This document shows positions 34,148 through 43,400 of a stretch of 64,000 bases of DNA, piece by piece. The stretch comes from Streptomyces pyxinicus. GTDB taxonomy: Bacteria; Actinomycetota; Actinomycetes; Streptomycetales; Streptomycetaceae. How positions within the stretch are numbered: position 1 is the stretch's first letter; every line of letters starts with the position of its first letter. The position numbers and the translations under genes were made by a program. Below the pieces are notes generated by a model. That model did not search any database, was not told where the DNA came from, and saw only the letters and a list, made by a program, of their open reading frames with translations. The stretch is taken from assembly GCF_024753135.1 (NCBI RefSeq), contig NZ_JANUGP010000008.1:124001-188000 (forward strand), in the 5' to 3' direction.

Positions 34148-35266
34148 CTAGTTCAGGCCGATCTTGGAGCAGGCGGCCTTGTACTTGGCGGTGCAGATGT
34201 CACCGACCGTGTAGTAGCCCTCCTTGACGACCGTGTCCTTGATGTTGTCCTTCGTCAGGGAGACGACGGGGACGATGACGGCCGGGATGCCCTTCTCGGT
34301 GCCGCTGTCGACCGTGCTGGTCTTGAGCGAGCTGTCGACCTTGCCGGTCTTGGCGATGGAGACGGCCATCTTGGCGACGGTCTCGGCCTCCTGCGGGTAC
34401 GACTTGAAGACGCTCATGTACTGCTCGCCGGCCACGATGCGCTGCACGCCCGCGAGTTCCGCGTCCTGGCCGGTGACCGGGGGAAGCGTCTTGAGGCCCG
34501 CGCCCTTGAGCGCGGTGATGATGCCGCCCGCCATGCCGTCGTTGGCGGAGTAGACGCCGACGATCTTGTCCTTGCCGAGGGAGGAGATGGCGCCCTGCAT
34601 GTTGGCGTTGGCGTTCTCCGGCTTCCACTCCTTGGTGTCGTACTCCTTGCCGATGTTCACCTTGCCGTCGAGGACGGCGTGGGCGCCCTTCTTGAACTGC
34701 GCGGCGTTCGGGTCGGTCACGGAGCCGTTCATCATGACGACCTTGCCGGACTTGGCCTTGTCGCCCAGGGCCTTCAGCAGGGCCTCGCCCTGCGTCTTGC
34801 CGACCTCCTCGTTGTCGAAGGAGGTGTAGGCGGAGATCGGGCCCTCGGCGAGGCGGTCGTAGGCGACGACCGGGATGCCGGCCTCCTTCGCCTTCTTGAC
34901 ACCCTGCGCGACGGCCTTGAAGTCGACCGCGTCCAGGATCAGCACGTCGACCTTCTTGGTGATCATCGTGTCGATCTGCTGCGACTGGAGGGTCGCGTCC
35001 TGCTTGGCGTTGAGGTACTCGACCTTGCCCTTGCCGTTCGTCAGCTCCGAGATCTGCTTCTCGATGATCGGCTTGTCGAACTTCTCGTAGCGAGCGGTCT
35101 GGTTCTCCGGCAGGAGCAGACCGACGGTGATGTCGTCACCCTTGGCGGTCTTCTTCCCGCTGTCGCTCTTGTCGCCGGACTCCTTCGCGCTGCCGCAAGC
35201 GGCGAGCGAGACGGTCATGGCGGTGGCACAGAAAGCAAAGGCGGCACGACGCATGCGCGTGTTCAC
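34148..35266 (-). CDS. xylF: Sugar ABC transporter substrate-binding lipoprotein, XylF-like
   Basis: The predicted product is 372 residues. The lipobox is SLAAC (Cys24). The periplasmic-binding-protein type 1 fold shows ITVGLLLPENQTARYEKFD, DVLILDAVDFKAVA, GIPVVAYDRLAEG, VGVYSANDGMAGG and PVTGQDAELAGVQRI, as in xylose-binding proteins. GTG 35266 follows GGGAGG. It is the first gene of xylFGH, and an inverted repeat about 100 bp upstream is a candidate Rok7B7 site. It acts at the outer face of the membrane. Confidence 0.92.
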   Translation of the reverse strand: MNTRMRRAAFAFCATAMTVSLAACGSAKESGDKSDSGKKTAKGDDITVGLLLPENQTARYEKFDKPIIEKQISELTNGKGKVEYLNAKQDATLQSQQIDTMITKKVDVLILDAVDFKAVAQGVKKAKEAGIPVVAYDRLAEGPISAYTSFDNEEVGKTQGEALLKALGDKAKSGKVVMMNGSVTDPNAAQFKKGAHAVLDGKVNIGKEYDTKEWKPENANANMQGAISSLGKDKIVGVYSANDGMAGGIITALKGAGLKTLPPVTGQDAELAGVQRIVAGEQYMSVFKSYPQEAETVAKMAVSIAKTGKVDSSLKTSTVDSGTEKGIPAVIVPVVSLTKDNIKDTVVKEGYYTVGDICTAKYKAACSKIGLN

Positions 35267-35363
35267 TCTAGAAACCTCCCTGACGAGGCCGCGTCGTTGC
35301 GGCCGAGGTGGCTGGAAGTCAACTCGGCCAGTCGTGCGACGTCAAGAAGTAAATCCTTAACGA

Positions 35364-35381
35364 GATGGCAACGGTGCCATC
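35364..35381. promoter_or_regulatory. Inverted repeat at the rok7B7 end / xylF promoter region
   Basis: GATGGCA and TGCCATC are separated by 4 nt (ACGG). The site is about 100 bp upstream of xylF and 7 bp past the rok7B7 stop. It is the best palindrome in the 120-bp intergenic gap and a candidate operator. Confidence 0.5.
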
Positions 35382-35387
35382 CGTTCT

Positions 35388-36587
35388 CTAAGTGAAGGCA
35401 GGGGCCGCCGCGGCCGGGGTTCCGTCCAAAAGGGTTGAATCGCCCATCTCGCTGAGCGCGAGGGCGAGCGCCCCGAGGACCTCGGCACGGCCGCCAAGTG
35501 CCCCGGGAAGCACGGAGAGTTGACGGGCGGCGCTGGGGATCGCGTAGCGCCCCACGGACTCCCTGATGGGCCCGAGGACCAGCTCGCCGGCCTCGGCGAG
35601 GTCGCCGCCGAGGACCACCCGGCTCGGGTTCAGCAGGTTGCAGAGATTGGCCACACCGCTGCCGATGTGCCGGCCGACGTCGGCGATCACCCGCCGGCAG
35701 CCCGGGTCGCCGTCCCTGGCCAGCCGTACGACGCCCTCCATGGTCAGGCCGGGGCCGTGGCTGGGCTGGAGCAGCGGGAGCACGTAGCGCGCCGCCGCGA
35801 AGGTCTCCAGGCAGCCGCGGTTGCCGCAGCGGCAGACCGGGCCGGACTCGTCCAGCGTGATGTGCCCGATCTCGCCCGCCGTGCCGCCCGGGCCCCGGTA
35901 GATCTTGCCCTCGATCACCAGACCGGCGCCGACACCGCTCGCCACCTTGATGTAGGCCAGGTCGCGCACGCCCTTGCCGCTGCCCCAGACCAGCTCGCCG
36001 AGGGCGCCGAGGTTGGCGTCGTTGTCCACGTGCACCGGCACGCCGAGCCGCTCGCGCAATTCCTCGGCGGGCTTGGTGCCGCCCCAGCCGGGCAGGATCG
36101 CGGTGGAGCCCAGGGTGCCCGACTCCACGTCGATCGGGCCCGGCACGCCGAGCCCCACCCCCGCCACCTTGGTCCGGTCCACGCCGGTCGCGTCGATCAG
36201 CCGGCTGACCAGTTCCTCCGCCCGGTCGAAGCCCTGTGCGGCGGAGGCGTCCACGTCCAGCGGCTCGGACTCCTCGGCCAGCACCTGGTGGGCGAGGTTC
36301 CCGATCGCGACGCGCAGATGGGTGTGCCCGAAGTCGACGCCGATCACGATGCCGGCGTCCCCGCTGAGGCTGACGCTGCGGGCCCGCCGCCCGCCCGCCG
36401 ACGTGGGCGTGACCTCGACGGTTCCGCCGTCCTTCAGCTCCCGCACGATGTTGGAGACGGTCGCGGCGGACAGACCGGTCGTCCGCGCGATCTCCGCCTG
36501 CGTGAGGGATCCGGCCAGGCGCACGGCACGTACGACCCGCTCCAGGTTGGCTCGGTGCAGCGATGACTGCGACCCTGGAGTCTCCAC
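35388..36587 (-). CDS. rok7B7: ROK-family transcriptional regulator Rok7B7
   Basis: The predicted product is 399 residues. GTG 36587 is chosen because AGGAGG lies 5 nt upstream; an upstream TTG at 36638 has no ribosome binding site. The N-terminal winged helix (about 10-65) has LTQAEIARTTGLSAATVSNIV. The sugar-kinase-like domain carries VIGVDFGHTHLRVAI and the ROK zinc motif CRCGNRGCLE, plus GEIGHITLD. In S. coelicolor the protein at this position (Rok7B7) affects xylFGH, carbon catabolite repression and antibiotic production. It lies between the ngcEFG and xylFGH operons. Confidence 0.92.
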   Translation of the reverse strand: METPGSQSSLHRANLERVVRAVRLAGSLTQAEIARTTGLSAATVSNIVRELKDGGTVEVTPTSAGGRRARSVSLSGDAGIVIGVDFGHTHLRVAIGNLAHQVLAEESEPLDVDASAAQGFDRAEELVSRLIDATGVDRTKVAGVGLGVPGPIDVESGTLGSTAILPGWGGTKPAEELRERLGVPVHVDNDANLGALGELVWGSGKGVRDLAYIKVASGVGAGLVIEGKIYRGPGGTAGEIGHITLDESGPVCRCGNRGCLETFAAARYVLPLLQPSHGPGLTMEGVVRLARDGDPGCRRVIADVGRHIGSGVANLCNLLNPSRVVLGGDLAEAGELVLGPIRESVGRYAIPSAARQLSVLPGALGGRAEVLGALALALSEMGDSTLLDGTPAAAAPAFT

Positions 36588-36716
36588 GACGACCTCCTGA
36601 GCGCGGGGCCGCTTCGGCGAGGCCCCGTGTATGTCCAACTAGTGAACCCTAAGCTGAGCCGTTCGGGGCGACTTCCGTCAAGAGGTTGAACCGTATCCGG
36701 GGACCCGGACAGCGGA

Positions 36717-36752
36717 ACGCACACCGCCCCGGCCGTCCGGAGCGGTGTGCGT
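36717..36752 (-). terminator. Hairpin after ngcEFG
   Basis: ACGCACACCGC (36717-36727) pairs with GCGGTGTGCGT (36742-36752). It lies 39 bp after the ngcG stop and upstream of the rok7B7 start. Confidence 0.7.
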
Positions 36753-36790
36753 ACGCGCGGTCGCGAGGTGTCCCCCGCCGGGCGCCGGCG

Positions 36791-37720
36791 CTACTTCAGT
36801 GCCCCGGCGGTCAGCCCCTGCACCACCTGCCGCTGGAAGACGATGTACGCCGCGAGCACCGGCAGCATCGCCATCACCAGGCCCGCGAACAGGCCGGACC
36901 AGTCGCCCTTGTAGCCCTGGCTGACCGCGAGCTGGACCAGGCCCTGGGTGAGGACCTTTTTGTCCGGGTCGGTGTTCAGGACCGTGGGCAGCATGTACTG
37001 GTTCCACTGGCCCAGGAAGTTGAAGATGCCCACGCTGATCAGGCCGGGTTTGGCCATCGGCAGCATGATCTGGAAGAACGTACGCGTGTGCGAAGCGCCG
37101 TCCACGAAGGCCGCCTCCGCCACCGAGGTGGGCAGGGTGCGGAAGAACGCGGTGAGGAAGAAGACCGTGAACGGCAGCGAGTACGCGATGTAGACCAGGA
37201 TCAGGCCGTGGATCGTGTTCAGCATGCCCATGTTGTTCACGACGTAGAACAGCGGGACCAGCGCGAGCATGATCGGGAAGCTCATGCCGCCGACGAACAG
37301 GTAGTAGACGAAACGGTTGCCCGGGAAGTCGAACCGGGCCAGCACGTAGGCGGCCATCGAGCCGAGCACCAGGGTGCCGATGAGCGAGCCGCCGACCACC
37401 AGGACGGTGTTCAGGAAGTAGCCGCTCATGTTGGCGTCGGTCCAGGCCCGCGCCCAGTTGTCGAAGTGCAGCTTGTCCGGCAGCGACCAGGGCGAGCCGA
37501 AGATGGAGCTGTCGTCCTTGAAGGAGGTCATCACCGCCCACACCAGCGGCATGACCACCATGATCGCCCAGATCACGAGGACGCCGTGGGAGAAGACGTT
37601 GAGGACGGCGCCCTCCTTCTTCCGCCCGGCGGGGCGCCGGACGTCCGGGTGGGTGTCCACCTTGGAGACGCTCGCGCCGGTCTCGGCCGGCGGCGGGGCG
37701 GGGGTCTCGGTCGTCTTCAT
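36791..37720 (-). CDS. ngcG: ABC transporter permease NgcG (N-acetylglucosamine/chitobiose)
   Basis: The predicted product is 309 residues. A cytoplasmic N-terminus of about 40 residues is followed by six membrane segments. The EAA loop AEAAFVDGASHTRTFFQIML is present near 200-220. It is the MalG-type partner of a CUT1 sugar importer. The ATG is 4 bp after the ngcF stop. No ATPase is encoded in the operon, as for several Streptomyces CUT1 systems served by the shared ATPase MsiK. Confidence 0.9.
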   Translation of the reverse strand: MKTTETPAPPPAETGASVSKVDTHPDVRRPAGRKKEGAVLNVFSHGVLVIWAIMVVMPLVWAVMTSFKDDSSIFGSPWSLPDKLHFDNWARAWTDANMSGYFLNTVLVVGGSLIGTLVLGSMAAYVLARFDFPGNRFVYYLFVGGMSFPIMLALVPLFYVVNNMGMLNTIHGLILVYIAYSLPFTVFFLTAFFRTLPTSVAEAAFVDGASHTRTFFQIMLPMAKPGLISVGIFNFLGQWNQYMLPTVLNTDPDKKVLTQGLVQLAVSQGYKGDWSGLFAGLVMAMLPVLAAYIVFQRQVVQGLTAGALK

Positions 37721-37724
37721 GGGT

Positions 37725-38651
37725 TCAGAACTCCAGCCGCTCGCGACGGCCCAGCCGCATCACGATCGCGGCGAACGCGAGCGTGACGACCAGCAGGGCG
37801 ACGCCGATGGTGGTGGCGTAGGCGGCCTGACCGTCCCGGAACGCCTTCTGGTACACGTACAGGACCATCACGGTGGTCGAGTAGTCGGGCCCGCCCGGTC
37901 CGGTCGTCATGATCTGTACGACCGCGAACGACTCGGCGCCGAGCGCGAGGATGCCCATGTAGACCCAGCCGGACTGCACGGTGTCCCACAGCAGCGGCAG
38001 GGTGATGCGGAAGAAGGTGGTGGCCCGGCTCACCCCGTCCAGCAGCGCCGCCTCGTACAGCTCGGCCGGGATCGAGGCCATGCCCGCGGAGAACAGCACG
38101 ACGAAGAAACCGACCGAGGACCAGACGAGCACCGCCATCACGCACCACAGGGCGAGGCTCGGGTCGCCCAGCCACAGCGGCTGGAGGCTGTCGAGGCCGA
38201 TCCCGCGCAGGAACGAGTTGATCGCGCCGCTGTCCGGGTTGTACGCGAAGGCGAACAGCAACGAGACGATCGCGATCGAGAGCACCTGCGGGAAGAAATA
38301 GACGATCTTGTAGAAGGCGGAGCCCCGGACCCCGGAGATCACGGGGCCGCCCCGGCGGTGCCGGCCGCCCACATTGATCATGAAGGCGAAGAACAGCGCC
38401 AGCCCGATCGTCACCACCGGCAGCACCAGAGCGAACAGCAGACTGTGCTGCAACGACTTCCAGAAGATCTCGTCGTCGAGCATCCTCGTGTAGTTGTCGA
38501 AGCCGACCATCTTGAAATCGGGGCTGAGGCCCGTCCAGTCCGTGAACGAGTAGTAGATGGACTGGATGAAAGGCCACACCACGAAGAGCGCGTACAGTCC
38601 CAGGGGTACGGCCAGAAACCCCACGATGAACCGGTACTTGCCGTGCTGCAT
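37725..38651 (-). CDS. ngcF: ABC transporter permease NgcF (N-acetylglucosamine/chitobiose)
   Basis: The predicted product is 308 residues with six membrane segments. The EAA motif is ELYEAALLDGVSRATTFFRI. ATG 38651 is chosen because GGAG lies 5 nt before it; the GTG 6 nt earlier would put the ribosome binding site against the start. It is the MalF-type partner of ngcG. Substrate assignment follows from the operon order and the solute-binding protein type. Confidence 0.9.
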   Translation of the reverse strand: MQHGKYRFIVGFLAVPLGLYALFVVWPFIQSIYYSFTDWTGLSPDFKMVGFDNYTRMLDDEIFWKSLQHSLLFALVLPVVTIGLALFFAFMINVGGRHRRGGPVISGVRGSAFYKIVYFFPQVLSIAIVSLLFAFAYNPDSGAINSFLRGIGLDSLQPLWLGDPSLALWCVMAVLVWSSVGFFVVLFSAGMASIPAELYEAALLDGVSRATTFFRITLPLLWDTVQSGWVYMGILALGAESFAVVQIMTTGPGGPDYSTTVMVLYVYQKAFRDGQAAYATTIGVALLVVTLAFAAIVMRLGRRERLEF

Positions 38652-38680
38652 CGCCACTCCGGTGCTGTCAGGGTGCTGGA

Positions 38681-40126
38681 TTACTGGTGCTTGTAGTGCT
38701 TGATGGACGTGTCCTTGGCCGCCTCGTCGGCGAAGCCCTGGATCTTCTTGATCGCCTCCGCCGGGGTGAGCCGGCCGGCCATCATCTCGCCGAGGCCGGA
38801 CACCCCGATCTTCTCCTTCTGCAACTGCACGTACCAGTCCTGCAGCCGCGGGTTCACCACGTTGGAGCCGGCCTTGTCCAGCGCCGCCACACCCGACTTG
38901 AGGCCCGGGGTGAGGGAGATGCCGTCGGTGCCGCCGTTGTAGGCGGTCAGCGACTTCACCTTGGAGGTGAAGTTCTTCGAGGAGGCCTCGGAGAGCATGA
39001 CGCGCAGCTGCTCCATGCCGCCCTCGGAGTTCTTCGCCTTGGCCGGGACGATGAAGGGCTCACCGCCGGAGGCCCAGATGGTGCCGAACGGCAGCTTGTC
39101 GGAGCTGTCGAGCCCCGTGGGCGCGGAGACCGCCAGGTCGAAGTCGGACGGGATGACGTTCGCCGACTCGTTCTCCACCCAGGAGCCGTTCGGGATGAAC
39201 AGCGCCTTGCCCTTGGCCCACGCGGTCTGCGACTGGATGTGGTCGAGACCCGGGGTGCCCCTGAGGATGTAGCCCTTCTGGTACAGCTCGTAGTAGGCCT
39301 CGAAACAGGCCTTGACCGCCGGGTGCTTCCAGGCGTTCGGCTCCAGGTTGTCGATGGCGTCGAGCACCTCGCGCCCGCCGACCTTGCCGATCATCGGGTA
39401 CAGCGAGAAGGGGAGGTAGTACGGGTACTTGCCCGCGTAGGTCCAGCCCGCGATGCCCTTCTTCTTGGCCTTCGCGCACAGCGCCAGCATGTCGTCCCAG
39501 TTCTCGGGATACGTGGCGTCCAGCGAGTCCAGGGCCTTCTGCGAGTACCAGACGCCGTAGACGGTGTAGGCGTAGTACAGGATCCAGACCGGGTCGCCGT
39601 CGAACTGGCCCATCTCCACGATGCCGGGGCGCAGCGTGTCGCGGACCTTCTTCTGCGGGTCGTCGTACGACGGCGCGTCCAGCAGCGGGGTGAGGTCGGC
39701 GAGCTGCTTCTTGCCGACGAGGACGCCCATGTCCATCTGCTCGGCGCCGGAGTTGTCGATGAGGTCCGGCGGGTCGCCCTGGTTGAAACGGGGCTGGAGG
39801 GTGGACTGGATCTTCTGGGTGGCGGCGAACTTCACCTTGGCCTTGGGGAAGTCCTTCTCGTAGATCTTCACCGCGTCCTCGGCGTACTCCTTGCCGAAGC
39901 CGCCGTCGAAGAGGACGAATTCCATCCCGGCCGTGTCGTTGACGCCGAGCGGGTTCTTGGCGGTCTTCTTGCCCGCCTTCGCCTTCTCCTGCCCGTCACC
40001 GCCGCTGCTCGCGCAGGCGGACAGCAGTCCCATACCGGGGACCGCGACCAGGCCGAGCGCGGCCGACCGCTTGATCAGATCGCGGCGGCCGACGCCGTCG
40101 CCACCGTGGTGCGCAGTGGATCCCAT
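38681..40126 (-). CDS. ngcE: N-acetylglucosamine/chitobiose-binding lipoprotein NgcE
   Basis: The predicted product is 481 residues. The signal is of the Tat lipoprotein type: twin arginine at 14-15 (GRRDLIKR) and lipobox LSAC (Cys38). The rest is a type 2 binding-protein fold (FVLFDGGFGKEYAEDAVKI, DDMLALCAKAKKKG, IPNGSWVENE). NgcE proteins bind N-acetylglucosamine and chitobiose in S. olivaceoviridis. It is the first gene of ngcEFG. The upstream region has a promoter overlapped by a DasR-like site. Confidence 0.92.
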   Translation of the reverse strand: MGSTAHHGGDGVGRRDLIKRSAALGLVAVPGMGLLSACASSGGDGQEKAKAGKKTAKNPLGVNDTAGMEFVLFDGGFGKEYAEDAVKIYEKDFPKAKVKFAATQKIQSTLQPRFNQGDPPDLIDNSGAEQMDMGVLVGKKQLADLTPLLDAPSYDDPQKKVRDTLRPGIVEMGQFDGDPVWILYYAYTVYGVWYSQKALDSLDATYPENWDDMLALCAKAKKKGIAGWTYAGKYPYYLPFSLYPMIGKVGGREVLDAIDNLEPNAWKHPAVKACFEAYYELYQKGYILRGTPGLDHIQSQTAWAKGKALFIPNGSWVENESANVIPSDFDLAVSAPTGLDSSDKLPFGTIWASGGEPFIVPAKAKNSEGGMEQLRVMLSEASSKNFTSKVKSLTAYNGGTDGISLTPGLKSGVAALDKAGSNVVNPRLQDWYVQLQKEKIGVSGLGEMMAGRLTPAEAIKKIQGFADEAAKDTSIKHYKHQ

Positions 40127-40219
40127 GCTCAAGTCCTCGCCTTCTCCAGGACTCAGGCGGTGAACCGGATCCTCCCCGGCACCGCTGTCGGGTAGTGCAG
40201 GGTCATGCGGGAAACGCCG

Positions 40220-40235
40220 ACAGGTATAGTCCACT
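40220..40235. promoter_or_regulatory. DasR-like operator (dre) over the ngcE -10
   Basis: On the minus strand AGTGGACTATACCTGT agrees at 13 of 16 positions with the dre consensus A(G/C)TGGTCTAGACCA(G/C)T as I recall it. It covers the -10 of the predicted ngcE promoter, a position suited to repression relieved by glucosamine phosphates. Confidence 0.65.
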
Positions 40236-40252
40236 TCCCGCGCACTAGACAA
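40223..40252 (-). promoter_or_regulatory. Predicted ngcE promoter
   Basis: TTGTCT (-35, 40252-40247), 18-nt spacer, TATACC (-10, 40228-40223). It lies about 97 bp upstream of ngcE. Confidence 0.55.
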
Positions 40253-40376
40253 GATCGAATGCAAGGTTGGCCATGGGTCTTTTCCGAGTTGAGACCTCGC
40301 GGAAATCTGGACGGCCGGCATCCGCCAGGGTCGAAAAACTCGCGACACAAGCCCCTGAATGCCACATTCAACGCCC

Positions 40377-40438
40377 TTGACATCACCGACCACTTGACGC
40401 CCTACTGGTTCCTGCGCAGCGAAATTGACAACGTTGTC
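40377..40438 (+). promoter_or_regulatory. Promoter region and palindromic operator of the first GH92 gene
   Basis: TTGACA at 40377-40382 could be a -35 with TACTGG near 40403 as -10, although the spacing is long. The perfect 12-bp palindrome GACAACGTTGTC at 40427-40438 has the central CG of LacI-type operators and lies about 30 bp before the GH92 start codon. The same palindrome occurs upstream of the second GH92 gene. The rest of the 340-bp gap (40127-40467) holds no gene. Confidence 0.65.
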
Positions 40439-40467
40439 CACGCGGGTCGCAGGAGGGGAATCCGTAG

Positions 40468-43400
40468 ATGCAGCGGAGAACTCGGCACAGATGGAGTCCG
40501 GCGGTCGTCCTCACGGCCGCCTTTGTCATGGCCACCGGAGCCCAGGGCGCCGCGGTGGCCCTGCCCGCCAAGGCCCCGGCCGCCGACCGGGAGTTCGCGT
40601 CCTCGTTCGAGGCGGACGACCCGGCACCGGACTGGCTCAGCACCGTCGACACCTCGGCGGACGGCACCAGGCGGGCCTCGGGCGTCGACGGCGGCTACAG
40701 CACCGGCATCCCGGGCAATGTCACCGACCACGTCACCGACGTCCGGGCGAGCGGCGAGAACACCGGCGGCGGGGAGGTGAAGGAGAACCTGGTCGACGGC
40801 GAGCCCGGCACCAAATGGCTGACCTTCTCGCCGACCGGCTGGGCGGAGTTCGACCTGGACAAACCGGTCAAGCTGGTGACGTACGCGCTGACCTCGGCCA
40901 ACGACGAGGACGCCCGCGACCCGAAGGACTGGACACTCAAGGGGTCCGCCGACGGCAAGGACTGGAAGACCCTCGACACCCGGTCGGACCAGAAGTTCTC
41001 CGAGCGGTTCCAGACGAAATCGTACGATCTGGCCGAGCCGGCCGAGTACCGGCACTTCCGGCTGGAGGTGACGCGGAACAACGGCGCCTCGGACATCCTG
41101 CAACTGGCCGACGTGCAGTTCTCCACCGGCGGCACCGAGACCCCGGTCCCGCGGGACATGCTGACGCTGGTCGACAAGGGCCCGAGCGGGTCCCCGACCG
41201 CCAAGGCGGGCGCCGGCTTCACGGGCCGCAAGGCGCTGCGCTACGCCGGGCGGCACCTCGCGGGCGGCCGGGCGTACTCGTACAACAAGGTCTTCGACGT
41301 GAACGTGCGGGTCGGCCGCGACACGCAGTTGTCGTACCGGATCTTCCCCTCGATGGCCGACGGCGACCGGGACTACGACGCCACGAACGTCTCCGTGGAC
41401 CTGGCCTTCACCGACGGCACCTATCTGAGCGGTCTCGGCGCGCTGGACCAGCACGGGTTCGGGCTGTCGCCGCGCGCCCAGGGCGCCTCGAAGGCGCTGT
41501 ACGTCAACCAGTGGAACAACGTGGCCTCGCGGATCGGCTCGGTGGCGGCCGGGAAGACGGTCGACCGGATCCTGGTGGCGTACGACTCGCCGGACGGGCC
41601 GGCGAAGTTCCGCGGCTGGATAGACGACGTGGCGCTGCGCCAGGTGGCCCCGGAGCGGCCGAAGGCCCATCTGGCGGACTACGCGTCGACGATCCGCGGC
41701 ACCAACTCCAGCGGCAGCTTCTCGCGCGGCAACGACTTCCCCGCGACCGCGATGCCGAACGGCTTCAACTTCTGGACGCCGGTGACCAACGCGTCCTCGC
41801 TGAGCTGGCTGTACGAGTACGCGCGGGCGAACAACGCGGACAACCTGCCCACGATCCAGGCGTTCAGCGCGAGCCACGAGCCGAGCCCGTGGATGGGCGA
41901 CCGGCAGACCTTCCAGCTCATGCCGTCGGCCGCCGCCGGGACCCCGGACACCGGCCGGGAGGCGCGGGAGCTGGCGTTCCGGCACGAGAACGAGACCGCG
42001 CGGCCGTACTACTACGGGGTGCGGTTCGAGAACGGCCTCAAGGCGGAGATGACGCCGACCGACCACGCGGCGGTGCTGCGCTTCACCTACCCGGGCGACG
42101 ACGCGAGCGTCGTCTTCGACAACGTGACCGAGCAGGCCGGGCTGACGCTCGACAAGGAGCACGGGATCGTCACCGGCTACTCGGACGTGAAGTCGGGCCT
42201 GTCCACGGGCGCCACCCGGCTGTTCGTCTATGGGCGGTTCGACCAGGAGGTGACCGACGGCTCGTCCAGCGGGGTCAAGGGCTACCTGCGCTTCAAGACC
42301 GGCTCCGACCACACCGTCACGCTGCGCCTGGCGACCTCGCTGATCAGCGTCGACCAGGCGAAGGACAACCTGCGCCAGGAGGTCGGCGGCGCCTCCTTCG
42401 GCACCGTCGAGGCGCGCGCCCTGCGGGCCTGGGACAAGCTGCTGGGCAAGGTCGAGGTGGAGGGCGCGACCCCGGACCAGCTGACCACGCTGTACTCGGG
42501 CCTGTACCGGCTCTACCTGTACCCGAACTCCGGCTTCGAGACGGTGGACGGCAAGAAGCAGTACGCCTCGCCGTTCTCCGCCATGCCGAACCCGGACACC
42601 CCGACCCACACCGGCGCGAAGATCGTGGACGGTGAGGTGTACGTGAACAACGGCTTCTGGGACACCTATCGGACCACGTGGCCGGCGTACTCCTTCCTGA
42701 CGCCCTCGCGGGCCGGCGAGATGGTCGACGGGTTCGTGCAGCAGTACAAGGACGGCGGCTGGACCTCGCGCTGGTCCTCCCCCGGCTACGCCGACCTGAT
42801 GACCGGCACCTCCTCGGACGTGGCGTTCGCGGACGCGTACGTCAAGGGCGTGAAGTTCGACGCGAAGGCCGCCTACGACGCGGCCCTGAAGAACGCCACC
42901 GTCGTCCCGCCGTCCTCGGGCGTGGGCCGCAAGGGCATGACCACCTCCCCGTTCCTCGGCTACACCAGCACCGACACCGGCGAGGGCCTGTCCTGGGCGA
43001 TGGAGGGCTACGTCAACGACTACGGCATCGCCAAGATGGGCGAGGCCCTCTACAAGAAGACGGGCGAGAAGCGGTACAAGGACGAGTCGGCGTACTTCCT
43101 CAACCGGGCGCGCGACTACGTCAAGCTCTTCGACTCCCGGGCCGGCTTCTTCCAGGGCCGGAACGCCAAGGGCGACTGGCGGGTGGACTCCGCGAAGTAC
43201 GACCCGCGCGTGTGGGGCTACGACTACACGGAGACCAACGGCTGGGGTTACGCCTTCACCGCCCCGCAGGACAGCCGGGGCCTGGCCAACCTGTACGGCG
43301 GCCGGCAGGGCCTCGCGGACAAGCTGGACGAGTACTTCGCGACGCCCGAGACGGCCTCCCCGGACTACGTCGGCTCCTACGGCGGTGTCATCCACGAGAT

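Noticed and set aside
36588..36638. TTG 36638 as the rok7B7 start
   Set aside because: There is no ribosome binding site before it, and the extra 17 residues overlap the AGGAGG that serves GTG 36587.
36588..36790. A sigma-70-type promoter for rok7B7 with TTGACG and TAGGGT
   Set aside because: The two hexamers are 24 nt apart on the minus strand, too far for a normal promoter.
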